Assembly: GCA_016200595.1 (NCBI GenBank)
Contig: JACQEL010000931.1
Location: 1 to 12,617, forward strand
DNA length: 12,617 nucleotides
Source of the DNA: Deltaproteobacteria bacterium
GTDB lineage: Bacteria; Desulfobacterota; Binatia; Bin18
Direction of reading: 5' to 3'
Shown one piece after another: positions 4,531 to 11,377 of the stretch. A program made the position numbers and the translations under genes. Position 1 is the first letter of the stretch; every line of letters begins with the position of its first letter. The notes under the pieces are model-generated. The model ran no database searches. It had not been told where the DNA came from and was given only the letters and a program-made list of their open reading frames with translations.

Positions 4531-6912
4531 AGCGAAAAGGGAGATGGCATCAGCGAGAACGGTCACGCTTACAGTATCCAGGGCACTGTCTAACTGCCCG
4601 TCGTTGACGATCAGCTCGAACGTATAACTGCCTGCCACACTGGGAGTGAATGACGGCGTAGGAGTGGTTGCACCTGTCAGCGCGACGGCTGGCCCTGACA
4701 TCTGTGTCCAGGCAAATTGCAGGGGCTGGGGACTGTTGTCAGGATCGAAGCTATCAGCGCCATTCAGCGTGACCGGGCTCCCCACGCACCTGGTCTGATC
4801 CTGCCCGGAATAAGAGATAGGAGCTTCGTTCGGCGGAGGTGGGACAGGAGCCGTATAACCTTGGGGAGGGATATTTTGAATTTGTACATCCTGCGCCAGG
4901 ACCTCAGTCGTTTCGTCGTGGGTCATGTCGAGGGTATAGGTGTCAGTTGGTAGGACATCAGGCTTAGGATCGACATGAACTTCATAGTTCCCAGGGAGCG
5001 CAAAGGGGATAAGAACTGTCGTCATTGGATCCCCGTTTTTGTCTTCCACTTCCATATACGAAGCGCCAGGGATTTCTGCTACCTGCTGCGCCATCATCCG
5101 CCCATCAGGAGCCATGACCTCAACGTCTACCGGCGAGTGCACCGTAAACACAACGCAATGAGGATCAAGAGCGCAGAGGATTGCGGGAAAGTCGTTGCCT
5201 TCGCCAAGGTGCCCGTCGTTAGTAACGATGCCTCGGTGATGTGTTGGCGGATGCAGATTCTTCCTCATGCTGGCGCTGGAGACCGGTACAAGACCATCCC
5301 ACTTGTTGGAGTGACAGTCCAAAGGCCTATCTCCCTCTGTGGGGAGGGGCTTCTGGCCAATAATGGAGACGTATCTCAGTGGTTCTGGTCTGAGAGGCTC
5401 TGGCAGCGACTGGTTTTCGAGAGTATCGAGGAACTTAGGTAGGACGAGCTGACCACTGGCACATCCAAATTCCACATCTCCGTACCCGCCGCTCTTTTCT
5501 ACGTTCAAGCGGACCTCGGGAAAGGTCGTCCCTAGCTCAGGAGGAATTAGACCAAAAATCCCAGCAAGTCCAACGAAAGGATCAGGGATGTATTGAAGCC
5601 AATTCAGAAGATCTGCCCCAGCGACTCCACGATGAGGGGTGCCGTATGTGATCAGCGCAGCAACGTTCTGAACCACTCCTGGTTGCTGCACGAGAGCTGA
5701 GCGAGCGGCTAAACCACCCATGCTGTGGCCTACGAGCGTGAGCGGTAGCCGTACCCTCTGTTCGACGAGGGTATCGATGAACGTCTTCACTTCGAGGCCT
5801 TGGTGCCAGACGCCGTCCTGATCCTTAGGAAGGCCATCATAGTTCGCAAGATTGTTTCCGAAATCCACGACGAAAAAGTCGCCTGTTGCGTCTAGAGAGG
5901 CGTCATCAGGTGGGTCACCTCCAACGAGCGGATCGATGCAATCGACTCCGTAAAACACAGATACTAACCCATCTCCGTCACGGTCAAGACACGTAGTAGA
6001 GTTTGATCCCCTATGGAAAAGTCGCCCTCCAAACCTCCAGTTCAGTGTACCATGGAGGAAGTCTAAGGTCTTACCCCATGTGCCTTTACTGTCTCCGAGG
6101 AAGCCGTGCAGGAAAAGAATCGGCGATGCCGGTCTTGGTGGGTTCGCGAAGGTGCCGGGTACGGCCATGACGGGAGGGTCTGACTCCGCACTCTTCACTC
6201 CCCCAATCTTCGTTGCCACAGTAAGCAAATAGCACCGGCCGTTGAATACCGAACCACCATCTGGAAGCTGAGCGATGACCACGCGACTCGGATTCACACC
6301 GTCTTGTGGGCCAAAGCTAAATTCGTCGTGATCAACCTCGCCTATGAGATTCTGACAATCACCACCGCCGGGCGCTGGAATTCCCTCTTTTACGCTAACG
6401 TGTATGAAATTAATGGGTTGAGGTATTGGATTCCAACTCAGATAGATCTGTTGATCCCCAACTCTGGCGCTTACCCCCATTGGCTGCGGCGGTGAAAAGG
6501 TCACGGAGTTCAGCAGAATGGAGATGTTTTTGCTCACTGAGTTCGCCACCGCGAGGTCTGGCTTGTTGTCCCTATTGAAATCCTCGGTTGCCACCGCCAC
6601 CGGACTAGATCCTGCAGGGAAGCTCAGGGGAGACCCGAAAGAGCCGTTTCCATCCCCTAAAAGGACAACAGCGTTAGCTCCATCCGCTATTGCCATATCG
6701 ACGTTGCCATCTCCATTGAAATCCCTGGTTGCTGTAATGGTCCCTGATCCACTGGGACCAGATGCTAGAGAAAAGTCTTTGGGGGTTCCGAAAGAGCCGT
6801 TTCCATCGCCCAAGAGGACAGAAACTTTGGTGCTCTTCTGAAGTGCAACTGCAAGATCCAGCTTTCCGTCCTTATTAAGATCCCCAACCGCGAGGGAAAG
6901 GGGAAAATTCAA
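3997..6912 (-). CDS. Secreted multidomain alpha/beta hydrolase (lipase/esterase-like) with FG-GAP, PKD and Kre9/KNH-like repeats
   Basis: Counting from the first usual start codon (TTG at 6912) the product is 971 aa. Domains in order: three FG-GAP/VCBS calcium-loop repeats (residues 8-135; DLNKDGKLD, DFNGDGNVD, DFNRDNKPD); a fibronectin-III-like segment (about 140-250); an alpha/beta hydrolase (about 262-590) with ILFLHGF, nucleophile S397 in GHSMGG, probable acid D539 and probable His H568; a PKD-like domain (697-785); and two about 85-residue repeats (791-878, 881-970), each opening with PN-G-EIWPIGS-QTI-W, like the Kre9/KNH family. DRDGDG (310-315) forms an extra calcium-type loop in the hydrolase. 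It probably acts outside the cell on an ester substrate, with the repeats for adhesion or stability. The real N-terminus lies upstream: see 6913-7146. No RBS precedes the TTG. Confidence 0.85.
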   Translation of the reverse strand: MNFPLSLAVGDLNKDGKLDLAVALQKSTKVSVLLGDGNGSFGTPKDFSLASGPSGSGTITATRDFNGDGNVDMAIADGANAVVLLGDGNGSFGSPLSFPAGSSPVAVATEDFNRDNKPDLAVANSVSKNISILLNSVTFSPPQPMGVSARVGDQQIYLSWNPIPQPINFIHVSVKEGIPAPGGGDCQNLIGEVDHDEFSFGPQDGVNPSRVVIAQLPDGGSVFNGRCYLLTVATKIGGVKSAESDPPVMAVPGTFANPPRPASPILFLHGFLGDSKGTWGKTLDFLHGTLNWRFGGRLFHRGSNSTTCLDRDGDGLVSVFYGVDCIDPLVGGDPPDDASLDATGDFFVVDFGNNLANYDGLPKDQDGVWHQGLEVKTFIDTLVEQRVRLPLTLVGHSMGGLAARSALVQQPGVVQNVAALITYGTPHRGVAGADLLNWLQYIPDPFVGLAGIFGLIPPELGTTFPEVRLNVEKSGGYGDVEFGCASGQLVLPKFLDTLENQSLPEPLRPEPLRYVSIIGQKPLPTEGDRPLDCHSNKWDGLVPVSSASMRKNLHPPTHHRGIVTNDGHLGEGNDFPAILCALDPHCVVFTVHSPVDVEVMAPDGRMMAQQVAEIPGASYMEVEDKNGDPMTTVLIPFALPGNYEVHVDPKPDVLPTDTYTLDMTHDETTEVLAQDVQIQNIPPQGYTAPVPPPPNEAPISYSGQDQTRCVGSPVTLNGADSFDPDNSPQPLQFAWTQMSGPAVALTGATTPTPSFTPSVAGSYTFELIVNDGQLDSALDTVSVTVLADAISLFAPNGSEIWPIGSMQTIHWISCVSGNVQIQISRNGGTTWTTFVADTPNDSVQAWKAKGKVTAKARIRVLSVDDPAINDSSDSNFTITGLTVLSPNNGEIWPIGSTQTIRWKSVGMHGKVNIQLSRTGGPPWTTILPNTANDRQEAWTVTGPATAQAKIRVRSVSHPAIKDPSNKPFTIQ

Positions 6913-7146
6913 CGCGGGAAAATTCTGGGCGGAGCTAAAAGAGAGAGTCTGCGCAAAGCTAGCAGAGGGCCAAAAAAGGGGGGGGGTAGATAAACAAATG
7001 GTGATAAATAAAAGGCGGAAGTACAGTTTTTGCCGTGAGGTGGTGGGATAAAGTCGTCCGTTCGGATGCCCCGAATTTTTTATCGCCCCGCCCTTTTTCT
7101 TCAGCGCCTGTGAGCGCGGGTTGCGTTTCCCCCTCTCAGCCTCTCC
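6913..7146 (-). other. In-frame N-terminal extension of the hydrolase gene encoding a signal peptide without a usual start codon
   Basis: Upstream of the TTG at 6912 the frame stays open to a TGA at 7147-7149. The translation ends with a basic stretch (TTSRQKLYFR), a hydrophobic core (LLFITICLSTPPLFWPS) and a typical cleavage site, SFA before QTLSF (cut after about 6952), then the natural opening of the first FG-GAP repeat, SSAQNFP. No ATG, GTG or TTG codon lies in frame between 7146 and 6913. The only options are CTG at 7026-7024 or rare starts such as ATA at 7083-7081, the latter preceded by a purine-rich AAAAAGGGCGGGG. I infer that the mature gene begins here and that the start is non-standard, mutated or misread. 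Confidence 0.65.
6972..6986. repeat. Homopolymer pair A6-G9 inside the signal-peptide frame
   Basis: Six A (6972-6977) followed by nine G (6978-6986) on the plus strand; the coding strand reads C9T6. With nine C the signal peptide and the mature protein are in the same frame. A gain or loss of one base would disconnect them, so this is a possible slippage site. Confidence 0.8.
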
Positions 7147-7335
7147 TCATTCCCCCAGGTTAAGCAAGTGGGCTCAGCAATGCGCTAGGCGGGCTTTGCG
7201 CAAGCTGATCTTTACTGCGTGGGGGACTGGCCCTTGTGATGCCTCTCCCATTTCATAGGCCGAAGAGTTATAGGGCAGCCAGAAATAAAATCTTCCTCAC
7301 GAATATAGAATTCAGAAAGAAGGTGGGCTACACCA

Positions 7336-7455
7336 CTTAAGAAAATAAGAGAACGGGACTGTTCCTACTTTGACAGAAGCGACAAAAGGTCAGAAAGTAT
7401 GATTGTGGGATTAATACCATCTTAGGGACATCAGGCTTCGTCAAACGAAAACCTG
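7336..7455. repeat. Repeat copy B (about 115-118 bp, direct repeat of 2878-2995)
   Basis: Same orientation and about 83% identical to copy A. It lies between the HPr gene and the secreted hydrolase gene. Its right end on the minus strand forms a hairpin CAGGTTTT/GAAGCCTG around the loop CGTTTGAC. It comes about 30 bp past the HPr stop, so this stem could help end the upstream operon, although no clean U-tract follows. Confidence 0.85.
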
Positions 7456-7485
7456 CCGGGCAGAATTACCAGTGTTCCTCCACCC

Positions 7486-7767
7486 TCACTCCTCATAAAA
7501 CCGATTCTCCACGACTGTCGTCAGTGCAGCCAGGGCCGCTTCGGCATCCGCACCACTCACCCGGATCTCAAGAATACTCCCCAGCGGCGCACCGAGGGTC
7601 ATGAGTTCGAGCACGCTGCGACCATTGACACTGCGACCTTCCCAACTGACTGTGACTTGCGCATTCAGACCAGTGAGCGCGCGCACGAAAACCGCAGCCG
7701 CGCGCGCGTGCAGACCAAGCTTGTTGGTGAGAGTGAGCTGGGTCTGCACGTGTGGAGGATCTGCCAT
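7486..7767 (-). CDS. npr: HPr-family phosphocarrier protein (NPr-like), 93 aa
   Basis: HPr proteins carry phosphate from enzyme I to EIIA proteins; beside rpoN, ptsN and rapZ this one is most likely the nitrogen-PTS carrier. NKLGLHARAAA holds the phospho-accepting H20 (equivalent to His15). The regulatory-serine region NGRSVLELMTLGAP keeps a Ser (S51, equivalent to Ser46). Length 93 aa is typical (about 85-95). The frame is open upstream to 7893, but that part overlaps rapZ and is not HPr-like, so I use the ATG at 7767, 17 bp after the rapZ stop. The ribosome site is weak, suggesting coupling to rapZ translation. Enzyme I is not in the window. Confidence 0.92.
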   Translation of the reverse strand: MADPPHVQTQLTLTNKLGLHARAAAVFVRALTGLNAQVTVSWEGRSVNGRSVLELMTLGAPLGSILEIRVSGADAEAALAALTTVVENRFYEE

Positions 7768-7784
7768 AACGAAGGAGATTCCGC

Positions 7785-8684
7785 TCAGCGCTGGAGGTCG
7801 CGATGTCGTACCTGGACTCGGTACCCCCAGGCAGTGAAACGTCTGGCTAATTCCTCCGCCATAACCACCGAACGGTGCCGACCGCCGGTGCAACCAATCG
7901 CCAAGGTCAGATAACTCTTCCCTTCGCGCACATACAGCGGGAGAGTCGATTCGAGTAAATCACTGACTTGAGCGAGAAAGCGCTCGGTCTCAGGTCGCTG
8001 TAGCACGAACGTGGCAACCTCAGCATCGATGCCAGTTTTTGCTCGTAGCTCTTCGATGAAAAAGGGGTTGGGTAAAAAACGGACATCGAACATCACGTCC
8101 GCGTCGGTCGGGACGCCATACTTGTAGCCGAAGGATTCCACCGTGACGAGCAGGCTGGCCTCAGGAGGAGTACTCGCCAGCCGTCGCTGCAAGTGCTCGC
8201 GCAGTTCGTGCACGGTATAGGCCGAGGTGTCGATCACCTGATCGGCCAATTCGCGCAACCCTGCGAGCCGCTCGCGTTCTGAGCGAATGCCTTGCAAGAT
8301 CCCTCCACCGCCGGCGGACGGATGGGGACGACGGGTCTCGCTGAAACGGCGCACCAAGACTTCGTCCGCCGCCTCCAGGTACAAAATCTCCACCCGCTGG
8401 CCGTGTGCGCGCAGGTCGGCTAACACCGCTGGGTACTCACGTAAAGAGACCCGCTCGCGCAAATCGATGCCCAGGGCCACTCGGGTCACGTGTTCTTCAC
8501 TGTTTGCACACAGTTCGAGGAAGCGGGGGATTAACGTGACGGGGAGGTTATCGATACAGTAAAACCCGAGATCTTCGAGCACATGGATAGCCGTGCTCTT
8601 GCCGGAGCCGGAAAGACCAGTAACGATCAGCACCCGCATGATCTTCTGCGGGGTTGCTGGTGGCATGGGCTCAGAGTTTGGCAT
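7785..8684 (-). CDS. rapZ: RNase adapter / nucleotide-binding protein RapZ (about 299 aa)
   Basis: In E. coli RapZ binds small RNAs (GlmZ, GlmY) and steers RNase E, thereby controlling GlmS and amino-sugar supply to the envelope; other species' RapZ homologues bind nucleotides with less clear roles. The Walker A motif GLSGSGKS is at residues 23-30, followed by DNLP (45-48) and GIDLRER. The C-terminal domain ends with the family hallmark GCTGGRHRSV. Length is close to the usual 285-300 aa. The start is uncertain: GTG 8693, ATG 8684 (GAAGAGG directly before it), ATG 8666 just past the ptsN stop, or ATG 8639 immediately before the conserved RVLIVTGLSG. I give 8684. Overlap with ptsN implies coupled translation. 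Confidence 0.93.
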   Translation of the reverse strand: MPNSEPMPPATPQKIMRVLIVTGLSGSGKSTAIHVLEDLGFYCIDNLPVTLIPRFLELCANSEEHVTRVALGIDLRERVSLREYPAVLADLRAHGQRVEILYLEAADEVLVRRFSETRRPHPSAGGGGILQGIRSERERLAGLRELADQVIDTSAYTVHELREHLQRRLASTPPEASLLVTVESFGYKYGVPTDADVMFDVRFLPNPFFIEELRAKTGIDAEVATFVLQRPETERFLAQVSDLLESTLPLYVREGKSYLTLAIGCTGGRHRSVVMAEELARRFTAWGYRVQVRHRDLQR

Positions 8685-9135
8685 CCTCTTCACAGATCGC
8701 CCGATATAGGTCAGCAGCCTGTTTCGGACCTTGCAGCAGCCGTTCGCGAAAGGCTTTATCCTTCAGCAAGCGCGATACCCGCGCCAAGGCTTTGAGATGA
8801 ATGCCGGCAGACTCCTCTGGCGCCACCAGGAGAAAAAAGAGTTTGGTCGGGGTGCCGTCAAGCGAATGGCAGTCAATGCCGGTTAAACTCCGACCAAACA
8901 CCGCGACCACTCCTTTGAGCCCCGGCAGCTTCCCGTGAGGAATGGCAATCCCTTCACCAATGGCCGTCGTACCCAGACGCTCGCGATCGAGCAGGACGGT
9001 CACCAGGCGTTCCACCTGAATCTGCGGATAGTGCGCCGTCAGATGTTCCGCGAGTTCGCGGAGCACTGCGGCTTTGGTGGTACTGCGCAACTGCGGAACA
9101 ATGAGTTCTTCTGTCAGGATATCAACCACACGCAT
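8671..9135 (-). CDS. ptsN: Nitrogen-PTS EIIA component PtsN (IIA-Ntr), 154 aa
   Basis: EIIA-Ntr receives phosphate from NPr and regulates potassium transport, nitrogen and envelope stress responses by protein contacts rather than sugar transport. The phosphorylated histidine is H67 in GEGIAIPHGKL. The fold signature LFFLLVAPEESAGIHLKALARVSRLLKD is present in order (about residues 99-125), and 154 aa is the normal length. The ATG at 9135 has AAAGGA (9144-9149) 8 nt upstream. It follows rpoN by 47 bp and runs into rapZ. No hpf gene separates it from rpoN and no hprK follows it. Confidence 0.95.
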   Translation of the reverse strand: MRVVDILTEELIVPQLRSTTKAAVLRELAEHLTAHYPQIQVERLVTVLLDRERLGTTAIGEGIAIPHGKLPGLKGVVAVFGRSLTGIDCHSLDGTPTKLFFLLVAPEESAGIHLKALARVSRLLKDKAFRERLLQGPKQAADLYRAICEEDAKL

Positions 9136-9182
9136 GGGGTGTGTCCTTTCCCCAACCAGCTTCCCCGCTGCGTTTGACTACA

Positions 9183-10628
9183 CTAATGACTATGCCTGCG
9201 CTTCGCGGAGGGGAGGATGTTCATGCTTTCCCGATATTTTGCGACCGTACGGCGCGCGATGCTCACATTGTCACTCGACAACAGTTGAGCGATTTCCTCA
9301 TCGCTCAGCGCTCGAGCCGGGTCTTCGTTATTGATTAGCTCACGGATACGTTCCTTGACACTCTCAGCCGCGACGTCTTGCCCCTGCGGTCCTTTGAGGC
9401 CGGTGGTGAAGAACTTCTTGAGGGCATGGATCCCGCGCGGGGTGGAGACGTATTTATTGGCGATAGCCCGGCTGACCGTGGATTCATGCAGCCCGACGTC
9501 CTCAGCTACGTCGCGGAGGACTAAGGGGCGCATCTGTAAGACGCCATGCGTGAGGAAGTCACGCTGGAACTTGACAATACTCTCGGCTACCAGCAGCAAC
9601 GTTCGTTGCCGCTGATGGATACTCTTGATCAACCACGTTGCGGCCCGGAGCTTTTCCTGGACATACTCTTTGGCGGCGCCTTCCTCAGCCAGCAGTCGGC
9701 GGTAAGAGGCGCTGATCTTCAGCCGTGGCAGTCCATCTTCATTGAGGGTCACCACATAGTCATCGCCGATCTTATGAATATATACGTCCGGTTCGACATA
9801 GTGGATCTCCCCGTCATCAAAGTTACGTCCCGGTTTGGGGTCGAGCGAGGTGATAATTTTGACGGCCTGGGCCACCTCTTCTACCGTTACTCCCAGATCC
9901 TTGGCGAGGCGCTCGAAGCGCCGCCCTTCTAGTGCTGAGAGATGATCCCGCACAATCGTCCCAGCCAGTGACAGAGCTGGGTCTGGCGTGGCGGGATCGT
10001 CAAGTCCCTGAGTCCGCAGTTGTAAGAGGAGGCACTCGCGCACGTCGCGGGCAGCGACGCCTGGAGGATCGCACGCCTGAATGCTTTCCAGGACCCGAGT
10101 GGCCAACTCGACGGGAACGCCAGCGCCCGCCGCAATATCCTCAATGGAGTCCTGCAGGTAGCCGTCAGCATTCAAGTTGCCAATAATCAGCGAGGCGATC
10201 TGTTCTTCTTCCGCGGTCAGATTATTAAAGCGCAACTGCTCCGCCAGATGGTCGGCGAGCGACTCGGTCCGGTTCGGTTGGTTTTCTACCAGATTGAGGC
10301 GCTCGTCATCATCTTCATCCGTGCCCGTAGGGGGCAGCGCCGGCAGGTCCTCGTGGTAATTCTCTAGATAGGCACGCCAATCAATCTCTTCGGCAGGAGC
10401 AGCCGCCGGGGGTTCTTCGCTGGCCGGAGGGGCTTCCTCAGGCGTTGGGACAACTTCCTCCCCCGCCTCCACTGCCAGTAACGGATTCTGGTCGATCTCC
10501 TCATGCAGGAGCGCATCCAATTCATCACGGGGAAGCTGCAGAATCTTAATCGCCTGACGCAGTTGCGGCGTGATGACGAGCCCAAGTCTCTGGACCTGTC
10601 GTTGGGTGAGTTTTGCCTCTAAAGCCAT
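9183..10628 (-). CDS. rpoN: RNA polymerase sigma-54 factor RpoN, 481 aa
   Basis: Sigma-54 directs RNA polymerase to -24/-12 promoters and needs AAA+ activator proteins. All regions are present: the Gln/Leu-rich region I (LTQRQVQRLGLVITPQLRQA and ILQLPRDELDALLHEEIDQN, residues 7-48); an acidic, Pro/Glu-rich region II (about 55-110); the core-binding domain (about 120-310); the helix-turn-helix region (LRDVAEDVGLHESTVSRAI); and the RpoN box ARRTVAKYRE (458-467), which reads the -24 element. Length fits the family (about 470-500). The ATG at 10628 follows the lptB stop by 17 bp; no strong ribosome site is seen, so translation may be coupled to lptB. I found no convincing sigma-54 promoter in the window. 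Confidence 0.98.
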   Translation of the reverse strand: MALEAKLTQRQVQRLGLVITPQLRQAIKILQLPRDELDALLHEEIDQNPLLAVEAGEEVVPTPEEAPPASEEPPAAAPAEEIDWRAYLENYHEDLPALPPTGTDEDDDERLNLVENQPNRTESLADHLAEQLRFNNLTAEEEQIASLIIGNLNADGYLQDSIEDIAAGAGVPVELATRVLESIQACDPPGVAARDVRECLLLQLRTQGLDDPATPDPALSLAGTIVRDHLSALEGRRFERLAKDLGVTVEEVAQAVKIITSLDPKPGRNFDDGEIHYVEPDVYIHKIGDDYVVTLNEDGLPRLKISASYRRLLAEEGAAKEYVQEKLRAATWLIKSIHQRQRTLLLVAESIVKFQRDFLTHGVLQMRPLVLRDVAEDVGLHESTVSRAIANKYVSTPRGIHALKKFFTTGLKGPQGQDVAAESVKERIRELINNEDPARALSDEEIAQLLSSDNVSIARRTVAKYRESMNILPSAKRRHSH

Positions 10629-10645
10629 GACACTTCGCTTTTACT

Positions 10646-11377
10646 TCACAGACGAAATCGTTCGCCCAGGTAGACTTGCCGGGCGCGGGAGCTGGCCGTG
10701 AGTTCTCCGGGCGTGCCTTCTTCGAAGACACTGCCGTCGCTGAGAATGTAGGCACGATCACAGATACTGAGCGTTTCCCGCACGTTGTGATCCGTCACCA
10801 GTACGCCAATACCACGCCCACGCAGTTCTAAAATAATGTCCTGGATATCGACGACGGACAAGGGGTCAATCCCCGCAAACGGCTCGTCCAGGAGCATAAA
10901 CGCTGGGGACATGACCAACGCACGTGAGATCTCCACCCGGCGCCGTTCACCGCCAGAGAGCGAGTCCGCTCGGTTCTTAGCCAGATGACTGATGTGCAGA
11001 TCAGCCAGCAGCCGCTCTTTCCGTTCCTGGCGCTCGGACGCAGGGACGGGCAAGGTCTCTAAGATGGCCAAAAGATTTTCTTCAACGGTGAGCTTGCGAA
11101 AGACCGAGGGCTCTTGCGGCAAATAGGTCACGCCCTTCCGCGCCCGCTGGTACATCGGCAGGTTCGTCAGCTCTTCAGCGTTGAAGGTGACTTTCCCTTG
11201 GTCTGGACGAATGATGCCGACAATAATAGAGAACGTCGTGGTTTTGCCTGCGCCGTTGGGGCCCAGGAGCCCTACGACTTCTCCGCCAGCAACTTCTACT
11301 GTTACATTCCGCAGCACTGGACGTTTCCCGTATGCCTTACACAAGCCTTCCCCGCGTAACACCGGTCTGTCGCTCAC
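10646..11377 (-). CDS. lptB: LPS export ABC transporter ATPase LptB, 243 aa
   Basis: LptB is the cytoplasmic ATPase that powers LptFG extraction of LPS from the inner membrane. Motifs: Walker A GPNGAGKTT (39-47), Q-loop in YLPQEPSVFRKLTVEEN (Q88), signature LSGGERRR (140-147), Walker B MLLDEP (161-166) and switch H197 in TDH. The YLPQE-S-FRKL stretch is specific to LptB among ABC ATPases. I place the start at GTG 11377: it overlaps the lptA stop as GTGA, has AAGGAG (11388-11393) 10 nt upstream, and the protein then begins at the usual family length (about 240). An ATG at 11428 would add 17 Lys/Arg-rich residues inside lptA. LptF and LptG are not in the window. Confidence 0.96.
   Translation of the reverse strand: MSDRPVLRGEGLCKAYGKRPVLRNVTVEVAGGEVVGLLGPNGAGKTTTFSIIVGIIRPDQGKVTFNAEELTNLPMYQRARKGVTYLPQEPSVFRKLTVEENLLAILETLPVPASERQERKERLLADLHISHLAKNRADSLSGGERRRVEISRALVMSPAFMLLDEPFAGIDPLSVVDIQDIILELRGRGIGVLVTDHNVRETLSICDRAYILSDGSVFEEGTPGELTASSRARQVYLGERFRL

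Larger units (their letters stand above)
6913..7485. other. 573-bp stretch without a conventional gene
   Basis: From right to left it holds about 30 bp after the HPr stop, repeat copy B (7336-7455), about 190 bp in which I see no gene or convincing promoter (7147-7335), and then an open in-frame extension of the hydrolase gene with a signal peptide (6913-7146). Confidence 0.7.

Noticed and set aside
4042..4627. Two overlapping plus-strand open frames (183 and 167 codons) opposite the C-terminal repeats of the hydrolase
   Set aside because: They are antisense shadows of the tandem Kre9/KNH repeats; no ribosome site or recognisable domain.
7150..7240. GCAAAGCC motif (minus strand) recalling the cyclic di-GMP (GEMM-I) riboswitch upstream of a secreted FG-GAP/PKD protein
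   Set aside because: Only this short motif fits. The conserved CAGGGCAAACC part, the GAAA-capped stem and the 3' GGGGTTGCC part are not present, and the motif is itself part of a small palindrome (AGCTTGCGCAAAGC).
7768..7893. N-terminal extension of the HPr frame upstream of the ATG at 7767
   Set aside because: The added residues overlap rapZ, are Gly/Pro/Ser-rich and do not align with HPr; normal HPr length is reached from 7767.
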